In this document: one piece after another, positions 20,044-31,400 of the stretch
Position numbering within the stretch: the first letter of the stretch is position 1
How the letters are laid out: each line of letters begins with the position of its first letter
From: Leptodactylus fallax
Lineage: Eukaryota > Chordata > Amphibia > Anura > Leptodactylidae
Length of the DNA: 64,000 nucleotides
NCBI GenBank assembly: GCA_947044405.1
Contig: CAMRHE010000168.1
Span: forward strand, 3,107,001 to 3,171,000
Reading direction: 5' to 3'
The notes under the pieces: model-generated
Seen by the model: only the letters and a program-made list of their open reading frames with translations
What the model was told of the DNA's origin: nothing
Databases searched by the model: none
Translations under genes and position numbers: made by a program

Positions 20044-21689
20044 TAGTCATATGAAAAAGTTTGGGCACCCCTATTAATCTTAATCATTTTTAGTTCTAAA
20101 TATTTGGGTGTTTGCAACAGTCATTTCAATTTGATATATCTAATAACTGATGGACACAGTAATATTTCAGGATTGAAATGAGGTTTATTGTACTAACAGA
20201 AAATGTGCAATATGCATTAAACCAAAATTTGACCAGTGCAAAAATTTGGGTACCCTTATCATTTTATTGATTTGAATACTCCTAACTACTTTTTACTGAC
20301 TTACTGAAGCACAAAATTGGTTTTGTAACCTCACTGAGCTTTGAACTTCATAGCCAGGTGTATCCAATCATGAGAAAAGGTATTTAAGGTGGCCAATTAC
20401 AAGTTGTTCTCCTATTTGAATCTCTTCTGAAGAGTGGCATCATGGGCTCCTCAAAACAACTCTTATATGATCTGAAAACAAAGATTGTTCAACATAGTTG
20501 TTCAGGGGAAGGATACAAAAAGTTGTCTCAGAGATTTAACCTGTCAGTTTCCACTGTGAGGAACATAGTAAGGAAATGGAAGACCACAGGGACAGTTCTT
20601 GTTAAGCCCAGAAGTGGCAGGCCAAGAAAAATATCAGAAAGGCAGAGAAGAAGAATGGTGAGAACAGTCAAGGACAATCCACAGACCACCTCCAAAGAGC
20701 TGCAGCATCATCTTGCTGCAGATGGTGTCACTGTGCATCGGTCAACAATACAGCACACTTTGCACAAGGAGAAGCTGTATGGGAGAGTGATGCGAAAGAA
20801 GCCGTTTCTGAAAGCACGCCACAAACAGAGTCGCCTGAGGTATGCAAAAGCACATTTGGACAAGCCAGCTTCATTTTGGAAGAAGGTTCTGTGGACTGAT
20901 GAAACAAAGATTGAGTTGTTTGGTCATACAAAAAGGCGTTATGCATGGCGTCAAAAAAACACAGCATTCCAAGAAAAACACTTGCTACCCACTGTAAAAT
21001 TTGGTGGAGGTTCCATCATGCTTTGGGGCTGTGTGGCCAATTCCGGCACCGGGAATCTTGTTAAAGTTGAGGGTCGCATGGATTCAACTCAGTATCAGAT
21101 TCTTGAGAATAATGTACAAGAATCAGTGACGAATTTGATGTTACGCCGGGGATGGATATTTCAGCAAGACAATGATTCAAAACACAGCTCCAAATCTACT
21201 CAGGAATTCATGCAGAGGAACAATTACAATGTTCTGCAATGGCCATCCCAGTCCCCAGACCTGAATATCATTGAACATCTGTGGGATAATTTGAAGCGGG
21301 CTGTCCATGCTCGGCAACCATCAAACTTAACTGAACTGGAATTGTTTTGTAAAGAGGAATGGTCAAAAATACCTTCATCCAGGATCCAGGAACTGATTAA
21401 AAGCTACAGGAAGCGACTAGAGGCTGTTATTTTTGCAAAAGGAGGATCTACTAAATATTAATGTCACTTTTCTGTTGAGGTGCCCATACTTTTGCACCGG
21501 TCAAATTTTGGTTTAATGCATATTGCACATTTTCTGTTAGTACAATAAACCTCATTTCAATCCTGAAATATTACTGTGTCCATCAGTTATTAGATATATC
21601 AAATTGAAATGGCTGTTCCAAACACCCAAATATTTAGAACTAAAAATGATTAAGATTAATAGGGGTGCCCAAACTTTTTCATATGACTG
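20044..21689 (+). mobile_element. Complete Tc1 element B with long inverted repeats
   Basis: It is bounded by TA at 20042-20043 and 21690-21691. Inverted repeats of about 210 bp (20044-20256 and 21478-21689) start AGTCATATGAAAAAGTTTGG and remain highly similar. The left terminal base is T instead of the C implied by the right end. The single transposase gene lies between them. Confidence 0.93.
20442..21461 (+). CDS. Tc1 transposase with intact DD34E triad
   Basis: A full-length 339-residue transposase starting MGSSKQL and ending GGSTKY. The N-terminal half holds two helix-turn-helix motifs separated by GRPRK. The catalytic residues are D153 (LWTDETK), D243 (FQQDND) and E278 (IIEHLW), with 34 residues between the last two, as in active Tc1 enzymes. 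Two usually conserved prolines are changed: QDNDSKH where QDNDPKH is usual, and PDLNIIEH where PDLNPIEH is usual. The enzyme would bind its own inverted repeats and cut at TA. It is the best preserved DNA transposase in the window; activity is unproven. Confidence 0.93.
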   Translation: MGSSKQLLYDLKTKIVQHSCSGEGYKKLSQRFNLSVSTVRNIVRKWKTTGTVLVKPRSGRPRKISERQRRRMVRTVKDNPQTTSKELQHHLAADGVTVHRSTIQHTLHKEKLYGRVMRKKPFLKARHKQSRLRYAKAHLDKPASFWKKVLWTDETKIELFGHTKRRYAWRQKNTAFQEKHLLPTVKFGGGSIMLWGCVANSGTGNLVKVEGRMDSTQYQILENNVQESVTNLMLRRGWIFQQDNDSKHSSKSTQEFMQRNNYNVLQWPSQSPDLNIIEHLWDNLKRAVHARQPSNLTELELFCKEEWSKIPSSRIQELIKSYRKRLEAVIFAKGGSTKY

Positions 21690-22052
21690 TATATATGTGT
21701 ACATTTGTTTACAATATGTGTCTTATATACTGTGTGAGTACTGTATGTTCGTATACAGGTATGTGTGGGAATATATGTTTTATGAATGTATATTTGTGAG
21801 TATATATGGTATATGAATGTATGTATAAGTATATAAATGTAAATGTGTGAGAATATATGCTATATGAATGTATATACAGTATATGAATGTATATGTGTTA
21901 GTATATATAGTATATAATTGTATAAGTGTGACTATATACAGTATATGAATGCGTGTGTGAGCATATATGTTGTATGAATGTGTAAGTGTAACTATATACA
22001 ATATATTAATGTGTCTCTGAGTATATATGGTATATAAATGCGAGTGTGAGTA
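21690..22052. repeat. TATATG-rich minisatellite, left part
   Basis: Degenerate units of the type TATATGAATGTATATGTGTGAG repeat over 360 bp. The array resumes at 23651 after the Tc1 element C insertion. Open frames here are repeat artefacts. Confidence 0.75.
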
Positions 22053-22054
22053 TA

Positions 22055-23648
22055 CAGTGGGTACGGAAAGTATTCAGACACATTGAAATTTTTCACTCTT
22101 TGTTTCATTGCAGACATTTGCTAAAAGCAAAAAAAAAGTTCACAGAAAAAAACAGAAATGTAGATATTATTGCAAATTTATTAAAAAAGAAAAACTGAAA
22201 TATCACATGGTCATAAGTATTCAGACCCTTTACTGTGACACTCATATTTAACTCACAAGCTGTCCATTTCCTTCTGATCCTCCTTGAGATGGTTCTACTC
22301 CTTCATTGGAGTCCAGCTGTGTTTAATTAAACTGATTGGACTTCATTAGGAAAGGCACACCCATGTCTATATAAGACCTCACAGCTCACAGTGCATGTCA
22401 GAGCAAATGAGAATCATGAGATCATACTTCCCAAGGAGCTCAGATTCAGAATTGTGGCAAGGCACAGATCTGGCCAAGGTTACAAAAGAATTTCTGCAGC
22501 ACTCAAGGTTCCTAAGAGCACAGTGGCCTCCATAATCCTTAAATGGAAGAAGTTTGGGACGACCAGAACCCTTCCTAGACCTGGCCGTCCAGCCAAACTG
22601 AGCAATCATGGGAGAAGAGCCTTGTTTAGAGAGGTAAAGAAGAACCCAAAGAACACTGTGGTTGAGCTCCAGAGATGCAGTAGGGAGATGGGAGAAAGTT
22701 CCACAAAGTCAACTATCACTGCATCCCTCCACCAGTTGGGGCTTTATGGCAGAATGGCCCAAAGGAAGCCTCTCCTCAGTGCAAGACATATGAAATCCCG
22801 CATAGAGTTTGCCAAAAAACACATGAAGGACTTCCAGACTATGAGAAATAAGATTCTCTGATCTGATGAGACGAAGATTGAACTTTTTGGCGTTAATTCT
22901 AAGCAGTATGTGTGGAGAAAACCAGGCACTGCTCATCACCTGCCCAATACAATCCCAACAGTGAAACATGGTGGTGGCAGCATGATGCTATGGGGTGTAT
23001 TTCAGCTGCAGGGACAGGACGACTGGTTGCAATTGAAGGAAAGATGAATGCGGCCAAGTACAGAGATAACCTGGAAGAAAACCTCTTCCAGAGTGCTCTG
23101 GAACTCAGACTGGACGAAGGTTCACCTTCCAACAAGACAATGACCCCAAGCACACAGCTAAAATAACAAATGAGTGGCTTCAGAACAACTCTGTGACTAT
23201 TCTTGACTGGCCCAGGCAGAGCCCTTACCTCAACCCAATTGAGCATCTCTGGAGAGACCTGAAAATGGTTGTCCACCAATGTTCACCATCCAATCTGACG
23301 GAACTGGAGAGGATCTGCAAGGAAGAATGGCAGAGGATCCCCAAATCCAGATGTGAAAAACTTGTTGCATCATTCCCAAGAAGACTCATGGCTGTACTAG
23401 CTCAAAAGGGTGCTTCTACTCAATACTGAGCAAAGGGTCTGAATACTTATAACCATGTGATATTTCAGTTTTTCTTTTTTAATAAATTTGCAAAAATATC
23501 TACATTTCTGTTTTTTTTTTCTGTCAAGATGGGGTGCTGAGTGTACATTAATGAGAAATAAAATGAACTTTATTGCTTTTAGCAAATGGCTGCAATGAAA
23601 CAAAGAGTGAAAAATTTAAAGGGGTCTGAATAATTTCCGTACCCACTG
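22055..23648 (+). mobile_element. Complete but decayed Tc1 element C
   Basis: It is bounded by TA at 22053-22054 and 23649-23650, with ends CAGTGGGTACGGAAAGTATT and its inverse. It interrupts a minisatellite. The single gene is a pseudogene. A solo end of the same family is at 17219-17345. Confidence 0.92.
22391..23429 (+). pseudogene. Tc1 transposase pseudogene
   Basis: The frame opens with MHVRANENHEI and shows the helix-turn-helix region and GRPAK linker. A TGA at 22859-22861 stands where the Trp before SDETKIE is expected. One base is lost near 22995 (MLWGVF then a frame change, with SAAGTGRLVAIEG in the next frame) and another shift occurs near 23117 before FQQDNDPKHTAK. The end is normal: PYLNPIEHLW and GASTQY, then TGA at 23427-23429. 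One nonsense change and two frameshifts disable it. Confidence 0.92.
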
Positions 23649-23650
23649 TA

Positions 23651-23735
23651 TATGGTATATGTATGAGTATATATTGTATGGTATATGAATGTATATGTGT
23701 GAGTATATATACAGAATATGAATGTCTGTCTATCT
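23651..23735. repeat. TATATG-rich minisatellite, right part
   Basis: It continues the array of 21690-22052 after the Tc1 element C insertion. Confidence 0.7.
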
Positions 23736-23814
23736 GTGTTTTCTTATGCACATGTGTACCATTATGCATACTAGAATTGTATTTTATAGTGTGATGCATA
23801 GTATATAGAGATGT

Positions 23815-24235
23815 TAAAGGGGTTGATCAGGAATTACAGTTTTCTGAAAAATAAGAAAAAAAAAACAAAAAACACATACTTACCTGTCCTCAGTGCTCTG
23901 GTGTCTCCACGGCTGTCTGGTCCAGGGGCGCCCGAGGGCTTGTTCTTGTACAAGTCCTCGACGCACATGACTGCAGAGGTCAATCAGCGGCCTAAAGAAA
24001 AGAATCGGGACATCACAGGTAACGTATGTGAGTGACGTCCTGGTTCCTTTCTTTAGACCGCTGAGGCTGCTGATTGGCCTCAGTGATCATGTGTGCCAAG
24101 GACTGCTGCTTGAACAAGTCATGGCGCACCGCTGACCGGACATGGGTGAGAGGCACCAGGGACAGGTGAGTGTAGGTTTTACTTTTCACCTTCCCTGATG
24201 TCCTTGAAGAAACCTTTAATTCCTGGACAACCCAT
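23815..24235. mobile_element. MITE with GGGTTG-TCAGGAATTA ends
   Basis: The left end AAGGGGTTGATCAGGAATTA and right end TAATTCCTGGACAACCCATT are inverted repeats. The inner sequence is itself partly palindromic around a GATTGGCCTCAGTGATCATG motif shared with 51600-51660. The TTAA flank is clear only on the left. Confidence 0.6.
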
Positions 24236-24444
24236 TCAAGGATTAGGTCCAACACAGCGAAACACAGGTAAAAAAAAAAATCTGTGAAAACACATTGTAT
24301 TTTTACACTGTTTTTCATTGATCTTTTGATGCCTTTTTCTCTGTACTTTCATCCCCTATTAAATTTATGAGATGAGATTAAATGATCAAATTTCATTCAC
24401 TTTGCTGACACATTTTTGCAGCAGCCATAAAAGTTGTGTATCAT

Positions 24445-24800
24445 GTTACGGATAAGCAGCTTCTTTTTTTTTATTGCAGATTTGCTGCATTTATATATAT
24501 ATGTATTTCCAATTTCTTCTGTAGCCATTTTTAGCTTTGGCTCAGAAAAATACAGCCATATCTGAAACAAAAAAAGGTGCTTTTCCACAAAGTGCGGAAA
24601 CGCTAGGTTTTTTTTGCAGGTTTTGCTGCGTTTTTTTGAGCCAAAGTCAGGAGTAAATTTAAAAGAAGAGAAATGTCTAAGAGTTTCCTTTATATTTTCC
24701 ATTCCTTTTGTAGTCACTCCTGACTTTGGCTCAAAAAAACACAGCAAAATATGCAACAAAAACCTAGCGTGTGTTTCCGCAAAGTGGAGCCTCAGTCTAA
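24445..24800. repeat. Fold-back repeat, GAGCCAAAG family (two copies)
   Basis: The second copy (24590-24800) is a near-perfect fold-back: TTTTTTGAGCCAAAGTCAGGAG and its inverse flank a short centre, with GCGGAAAC ends. A diverged copy precedes it. The family recurs at 32640-33040, 43315-43535, 50024-50140, 51830-52045, 55015-55145 and 55550-55690. Confidence 0.7.
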
Positions 24801-24914
24801 AGGGTTTTTTCGATAATCAAACTTTATAACCCAAAATAGGTGATAAGTACCTGACTAAATATATGCAGTTCACCTGCATCAGTCTCCTTATTCCAGGACC
24901 ATTGTCCAGCCAGG

Positions 24915-25157
24915 AACTTGCAGAGGTGCAGTGTATGTCATTGGGAGGCGCTGGCACTCACAAGTGAGTAGTTTATGGCTCATAGGAACAAGCCACTCAC
25001 TACAATAAACTATTACAGTGCAGGACAGGAAGAGGTGATATCTGTCAGAGGTGCAGTGTATGTCTTCAGAAGGCGCTGGCACTCTCAAGTGAGTAGTGGC
25101 TCCTAGGAACAACCTGCTTACTGCAGCATACTATTACAGTGCAGGGCAGGAAGAGGT
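24915..25157. repeat. Tandem duplication, unit about 120 bp
   Basis: AGAGGTGCAGTGTATGTC followed by AGGCGCTGGCACTC and ACTATTACAGTGCAGG occurs twice in a row, about 120 bp apart. Non-coding. Confidence 0.8.
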
Positions 25158-25424
25158 TAATTGCTGGCTGGTATTATAAGAAGAGCATTTGCAAATAAAA
25201 GGGGGCTAGTTGTGTTCTCAATATGGGAAAGGAGAAAACTGATAGTAGTGAAGTGGTTGGAGCTATGAGGGATCATTATACAGTAAAAGCAGCTATTTGT
25301 GGATTATACTATGTGGTCAGAGAGGAATCTGGAGGTAAGTGGTTGACTTGGCAGTATTTTGTCCTGGTATAGTGGTCCTATTTGATAACTGTATATATAT
25401 AAATATTTTTTTGTGTGGGCTAGA

Positions 25425-26343
25425 AATACAACAATAATAATAATACATTTTATTTATATAGCGCCAAAATATTCCGCAGCACTTTACAAATTGTAGGGTT
25501 CAAGTACAGACAAAAAGAAACATTACAGAGAAATATTTAATCCACACAATGGGACTGAGGGCCCTGTTCGCAAGAGCTTACAATCTATAAAGTAGAGGGG
25601 GTGACACAAGAGGTAGCAGGGGTGGCATAGGAGGTAGAATTGCTTATACAGTAGAGAAGCCGTTTATGTGATAGAGGTTACTGTCATTACACATAAATAA
25701 AGCTGTATGAGCCGTCACCAGTCAGTGACCTTTAACATGCAGATGGTGCCTGGGCGTATAACGTTACTGTCCGATATAACATCATATCCTGTGGGGTAAT
25801 GCGGGAGCGTGAAAATAGGAGAATTAGTTTTAGGAATTCTAACCGCAGAAGGGTTTATATTAGGAATTGTGATAGGCCTGTCTGAAAAGATATGTCTTTA
25901 GGATGTGTTTGAAGCTGTAGAAATTGGTTAATGTTATTTTCGGGGGTAGAGCATTCCAGAGAAAAGGTGCGACCCGTGAGAAGTCTTAGATATGGGAGTG
26001 GGAGGTTTTTATAATAGAGGATGTTCGTATTAGATCATTGAGTAAACGCAGAGCACGGGTTGGGTGATAGACAGAGATGAGGGAGGAAATTTAGGACGGT
26101 GCAGAATTTTGGAGAGCCCTTTGGATGAGTGTGATAAGTTTATATTGTATATTGAATAGGCATCCAATGTAGTGACTGGCACAGACCGGAGGCATCGACT
26201 GGTTTAGACTGGTAGATAATCCTGGGCGCTGAATTCAGAATAGATTGTAGAGAGGAGAGTTTAGTAAGGGGAAGACCGATTAGTAAGGAGTTACAGTAGT
26301 CAAGTCGAAAGTGAATTGGGGCAACAATAAGGGATTCGGACAC
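25425..26343 (-). pseudogene. L2 LINE, 3' end and RT C-terminus
   Basis: On the minus strand HFRLDYCNSLLIGLP (26343-26140) is the conserved block after the RT domain of L2-type LINEs. Downstream, TTTGTAAAGTGCTGCGGAAT and a GCGCTATATAAATAAAAT end followed by an ATT-type repeat (about 25465-25425) form the typical L2 3' tail. Several stops lie between. The 5' side is cut by a MITE at 26345. This is part of one LINE copy continued at 26896, 27808 and 33540. Confidence 0.8.
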
Positions 26344-26344
26344 A

Positions 26345-26455
26345 GGGATACCTGATGTGTATGTGTTTCGCAGTAATATTTTACTTTTATATGTATTCTA
26401 GGGAAAGGGGGCTGATTTGAACTTTTTTAGTTTTTTTTTTTACATTTTTTAAAAC

Positions 26456-26487
<32 letters not shown>

Positions 26488-26895
26488 GCCCTCTTAGGAG
26501 GCTTGAACCTGCAATTATTTGATCGTAAGTCCCATAGACTGAAATACAACTGTATTGCAGTCTATGGGAGATTCACTGCATACAGTAGCTATTGAATCTG
26601 ATCATAGACCAGACTCAATAGCTATAATGCTGTGACAAGCCTGGGAGCCTTCTTAAGGCTCCTGGCTGTTGGAAGAACAGGTATGCTCCCGCGATCTTGC
26701 ACGGGGGCCAGCCTGCAACAATAAAGGCACAGGACCAGAGGCCATTTTTCAATTTTTGGGGGTTCCTCGCCTGCAATCAGAGTGAACTCTGATCATGGAC
26801 ATTAGCACCGGGTCGCCGCTGTAGAATACAGCAATACAGCAGAAACCCATTTGCTATGGCAGCCACGCTGCAAGAGAGCGGCTGCTATCTTTAAA
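26345..26895. mobile_element. Dispersed repeat nested in the L2 LINE
   Basis: It shares long stretches with 32050-32600 (for example GGACACAGGGATACCT, then ATATTTTACTTTTATATG and GACAAGCCTGGGAG). It separates two parts of a LINE RT. It has poly-T tracts and no coding capacity; class unknown. Confidence 0.6.
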
Positions 26896-27110
26896 GACCC
26901 GGTAATGTTCCTCAGGTGGAAGTATGAAGATTTGCTAAAAAAGGATACCTGGATCCTGAGAGACAGTTTCCCATCAATAATGACGCCCAAGTTTCGCACA
27001 TAGTCTGAACTTTGAAGGGTTGTGTTTCCTAGGAATAGAGGTGGTGGATGTATAAGTTACCATTTTGCCATTTAGAGCTGACCTCCAACCATAAGAACTT
27101 TAGTTTTGTA
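26896..27110 (-). pseudogene. L2 LINE RT segment
   Basis: VRNLGVIIDGKLSL and HLRNI on the minus strand (about 27000-26910) match the RT palm/thumb of L2, preceded by KTKVLMVGG. In-frame stops are present upstream. It joins logically to 26343 once the nested repeat is removed. Confidence 0.78.
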
Positions 27111-27807
27111 CTGGTATGACGGTCATACCAGGACCAATACTCAGACAGTGTGGTGGTTTCACTGGCAGGTGGCCAATTACTGCCTTGATACCTATATCCT
27201 GGTCTGAAACCTCTGTAGCTTATGATAGTAAATATCCTGAATCCCCCTGATGAGCAGTAGCCTACCTACAATGAAACACGAAGGGAATACACTTCTGGCA
27301 TTATCGGGAGATATATATACTATGTGTACAGATTGAGAGTAATACAAATATAACAGTTTTGTACCTCAAAGGGACAACAGTTTGTTATTAGTATGAGCCG
27401 TATGGATAATCCTTATCCATGTGTGATCGCAGTGATTGATGAGATGGTGTGCTAGCTAGTCATCCCTAAGAGGGCAAAACTGCATATTGATAACACCCTC
27501 ACACCAAGATTTTGTCACCAAACTATTAGATAGATTGGTAATAGCGGAAAAGGCTGCTAGTAGTGGGACATACACAGATCCGCTAATAAATGTAAAGTGA
27601 GTGATATTTTACCCATAGCAGAGTTTCTTTCATAAGCCAGGTGTAGATACTGTGTTCACCCAATTGGTTTGCTTTTTATACCTATTAGCAGCTATATTCA
27701 TCTGTGCCTACGGAACGTTGTCATATAGGTATTTTATGGTATAACAGTAGTTTTCATTATAATAAAAGTTATGTTTTAGATGTTCACTTTTTCAATATTA
27801 TTTGTTA
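27111..27807. other. Unassigned repeat-like sequence inside the LINE
   Basis: The RT fingers expected here are absent. The DNA includes a short inverted TGGTATGACGGTCATACCA and AT-rich stretches. Possibly another insertion that replaced LINE sequence. Confidence 0.35.
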
Positions 27808-28120
27808 TTAGTCTTCCAGTGACTGAGGTTGTTCAAATTCAGTTCTCCAGCCGGACAATTGAATGAGAAACAGATGATCTGACCAGGTGCGATGATCTGA
27901 CCAGGTGATTGGATTTACTGTTACTTTTGAGATTTCCAGTCCTCTGTAGAATATCAGGTCAAGAGTCTTTCTGTGAGTTGGTGAGTGAACTGCTTGAGAG
28001 AAGCCTAGTTCTTCCATAACAGTAAGAAGCTCTTTCCCAACTTGTGAAAGGAAGTCATCTATCCAGGCATTTAAATCTCCAAGTATGATCTACTTTTGAT
28101 AGTCTAGGGTTAAGATCGAT
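27808..28120 (-). pseudogene. L2 LINE endonuclease segment
   Basis: ILGDLNAWID and THRKTLDLIF with SDH on the minus strand are APE-type endonuclease motifs. The catalytic SDH block is duplicated (RTWSDHRTWSDH) by a 16-bp tandem repeat at about 27870-27905. Stops occur upstream. Its 5' continuation is at 33540-33895. Confidence 0.8.
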
Positions 28121-28142
28121 ACCAACTCAATGGGGAACATTT

Positions 28143-28295
28143 TTATCTTTAACCCCTTCCCGCCGGAGACATTTTCAATTTTCGTTTTTGACTCCCCACT
28201 TTCCAAACCCCATAAGTTTTTTATTTTTCCGCCATATGAGGGCTTAATGTTTGCGGGACAAATTGTTATTCATAATGGTACTGTTTATTGGTACA
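28143..28295. mobile_element. TTAACCCCTTCCCGCC repeat, left part
   Basis: It begins TTTAACCCCTTCCCGCCGG and matches the start of a very common frog DNA repeat as I recall it. The right part resumes at 31789 after the plus-strand LINE. It is inserted in the minus-strand L2. Confidence 0.6.
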
Positions 28296-28383
28296 GCTCT
28301 AAGTGTCAGACCAGAATTGGACCAGAAGGGAACTGAAGGTAACAACAACACACTAAAACAAACCTATCTATTGTCTAACAGAA

Positions 28384-31300
28384 ATGCTTCTCACTGTAAT
28401 CACTGTTGTTCTTCCCATACTTGTAAAAACAACTTTTCCACCCCACACCACCCTTGTCACTACGGAAATCTTTATCTCTCCATCTATTCTACCCCACCAC
28501 CTGACCTTCTCTGCACAACTTCTCACACACCTGCAAGCTTTCCACCCCAGAAACACACAACCTCCCCACACTCTCTCCTACTTACACCTGCTATCCCTCT
28601 CCCTGCTTCTCTTTACTTCTGGCGACATATCTCCCAATCCTGGACCATCCCAGAAAATCCCTATTGTCGGATCTTTTCACACAACCGGCCTCAGCACACG
28701 GAACCCCCTAAATCTTACACCGATCTTAACTGCTCCTGCCCCTCCCCACTCCCTCTCCGGTGCGCTATGGAACACTCGCTCCGTATGCAATAAACTTGAC
28801 TACATCCATGACCTCTTCATTTCTCATGAGTTCTCATTTCTCGGTATCACAGAAACATGGCTGACACCCTCAGACACCACTTCCCCTGCTGCCCTCTCCT
28901 ATGGAAGTCTGCAATTCTCGCACACTCCCCGCCCCAACAATAAACCTGGCAGAGGCATAGGCATACTGCTGTCTGACAATTGCTCCTTCGCCCCAGTACA
29001 ACTGCTACCTGCTCTCACCCTCCCCTCCTTTGAAGTGCACTCTGTTCGAATTTACTCGCCCTCCAACCTCAATTTGGCCGTCATATATCAACCGCCAGGA
29101 CCTACCGCAGCCTTTATCGACCACTTCACCACCTGGCTAATGCACTTCCTATCCACAGACACCCCCACCATTATCATGGGTGATTTCAACATCCCCATTA
29201 ACACAAACCACCCCTCCGCTTCCATTCTTCTGTCCCTCACTGCCTCCTTTGGTCTCTCTCAACGGTCCTCCTTTGCCACCCACAGAAAGGGCCACACACT
29301 GGACCTCATATTCACCCGCCTCTGCTCTCTATCCAACCTGTCTAACTCTCTGTCCATGCTCTCTGACCACAACGTACTGACATTCTCTGTGCTCTCCTCT
29401 GTAATAGACCCTCCAACCCCTAAACCAGCATGCCCCCACAGGAACCTTAATCGCCTTGACATCCGCATGCTCTCAGACTCCCTCCTACCGCTCGCTAGCA
29501 TATCATCACTCCAGGACGCAGATGCCGCTGCTGCCTTCTATAATACCACCATTACTTCAGCCCTTGACTCTGTGGCCCCTTTCACAAACACCAGAGCCCA
29601 CCCAATCAACAGGCAACCCTGGCACACTGACCTGACAAAAAAACTGAGACGTGCCTCATGGGTTGCAGAACGCCTCTGGAAGAAAAGCCACTCTCAAGAG
29701 GACTTCCTCAGGTATAAAGAGGCAGTACTCACATTCAAGAACGCACTCACCTCTGCAAAGCAGGTCTACTTCACCACACTAATATCTGCTCTATCCCACA
29801 ACCCCAAACAGCTATTCACTACCTTCAACTCCCTTCTCCATCCTCCTGTGCCCCCTCCGACATCACTTATCACAGCTGATGATTTTGCCTCTTATTTCAA
29901 AAACAAAAATCAACACCATCAGAGACAGTCTCACCCTACACCCCTGACAGCCACTCTACCCAACTTCTCGGTGCGCTTCTTCTTTAACCTGTTTCTCCAC
30001 CATCTCTGATGAAAAGCTCTCCACCCTAATCTCTAAATCCCACCTCACCTCCTGCGCGCTTGACCCGATCCAGTCATATCTCATCCCCAAACTCACTGAA
30101 TTCATTACTCCGGCCCTAACCCATCTCTTCAACCTATCAATAACCAATGGATCCTTCCCTTCTGCCTTCAAAAATGCTACCATCACACCTATACTTAAGA
30201 AACTGTCCCTCGACCTGTCCTCTCCAGCCAACTATCGCCCCATCTCACTGCTCCCGTACGCCTCTAAATTGCTTGAACAGCACATCCACTCCGAACTATC
30301 TTCCTATCTCTCGTCCAACATGCTCTCTGACATACTACAGTCAGGCTTCAGACCCCATCACTCCACAGAAACTGCCCTAACCAAAGTCACTAATGACCTT
30401 CTATCTGCCAAAGCCAAGCGTCAGTACTCTGTCCTCCTCCTCCTTGACCTCCTCTGCCTTTGATACAGTCGACCACTCCCTCTTGTTAAAAATGTTCTCA
30501 TCCCTCGGCATCTCAGACATAGCCCTTTCCTGGATCTCCTCATACCTCACAAACCGCACATTCAGTGTCTGTCACTCACACACCACCTCCCCGCCACATC
30601 CTCTTTCTGTAGGTGTCTCCCAAGGCTCCATCCTAGGACCCCTCCTGTTCTCCATCTACACCCTCAACCTTGGCCAACTCATAGAATTGCATGGTTTTCA
30701 ATACTATTGCTATGCTGATGACACTCAAATATATCTCTCTGGACCAGACATTACCTCCCTGTTGTCCAGAGTCCCAGAATGTCTAGCAGCCGTAGCTTCC
30801 TTTCCCTCCTCCCGCTTTCTCAAACTCAACATGGAGAAACCAGAGTTCATCATCTTCCCCCCACCTCGCATGGCCCCTCAACCTGATCCATCTATCATAG
30901 TTAATGGTGCTACATTTACCCCAGTCCCATGGGTCCGTTGCCTTGGGATTAGCTTAGACTCTGACCTATCCTTCAAGCTGCACATCCAAACCCTCAATAC
31001 CTCCTGCCGCCTCCAATTCAAGAACATCCATCGAATCCGCTCCTTCCTCACCCCTGAAATTACAAAGATGCTAGTCCATGCCCTCATAGTCTCCTGCTTA
31101 GACTACTGTAACACCCTTCTCCATGGCCTCCCATCAAATAGTCTTGCCCTCCCCTCCAGTCCACCTTAAATTGCGCCGCTCGCTTAATACACCTCTCCCC
31201 CCGTTCTTCATCGGCAGCTCCCCTCTGCCAATCCCTTCACTAGCTACCCGTTGCCCAGCGAATAGAGTTCAAATTACTAACGCTGACATACAAAGCCATC

Positions 31301-31400
31301 CACAACCTGTATCCTCCATATATCTCCGACCTAATCTCCCGCTACCTGCCCGCACGTAACCTCCGATCCTCCAAAGACCTCCTACTCCGCTCTGCTCTTA
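28384..31400 (+). pseudogene. L2 LINE endonuclease-reverse transcriptase
   Basis: The first frame runs 28384-30009 (541 codons). It contains a hydrophobic Leu/Ser stretch, a 2A-like DISPNPGP at residues 81-88, and an APE-type endonuclease with LWNTRSVCNK, GITETW, MGDFN, HTLDLIF and SDHN. An extra base near 29908 starts the loss of frame. The RT follows in other frames: NYRPISLLP and SGFRPHHST (about 30230-30400), a 1-bp loss near 30455, then VSQGSILGP and the catalytic YADD (about 30710). [12 protein letters not shown] lies near 31100. Several indels make it non-functional. Confidence 0.88.
28624..28647 (+). other. 2A-like translational recoding motif
   Basis: Codons for D-I-S-P-N-P-G-P follow the Leu-rich stretch LLSLSLLLFTSG, the layout of 2A peptides (D-x-E-x-NPGP, with variation at the x and E positions). 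2A-like sequences have been described at the start of ORFs of L2 and CR1-type LINEs. Ribosome skipping here is a prediction; Ser replaces the usual Glu. Confidence 0.6.

Noticed and set aside
28251..28793. Alternative plus-strand frame before the LINE
   Set aside because: It overlaps the start of the LINE gene in another frame and lacks motifs; the 28384 frame has the endonuclease.
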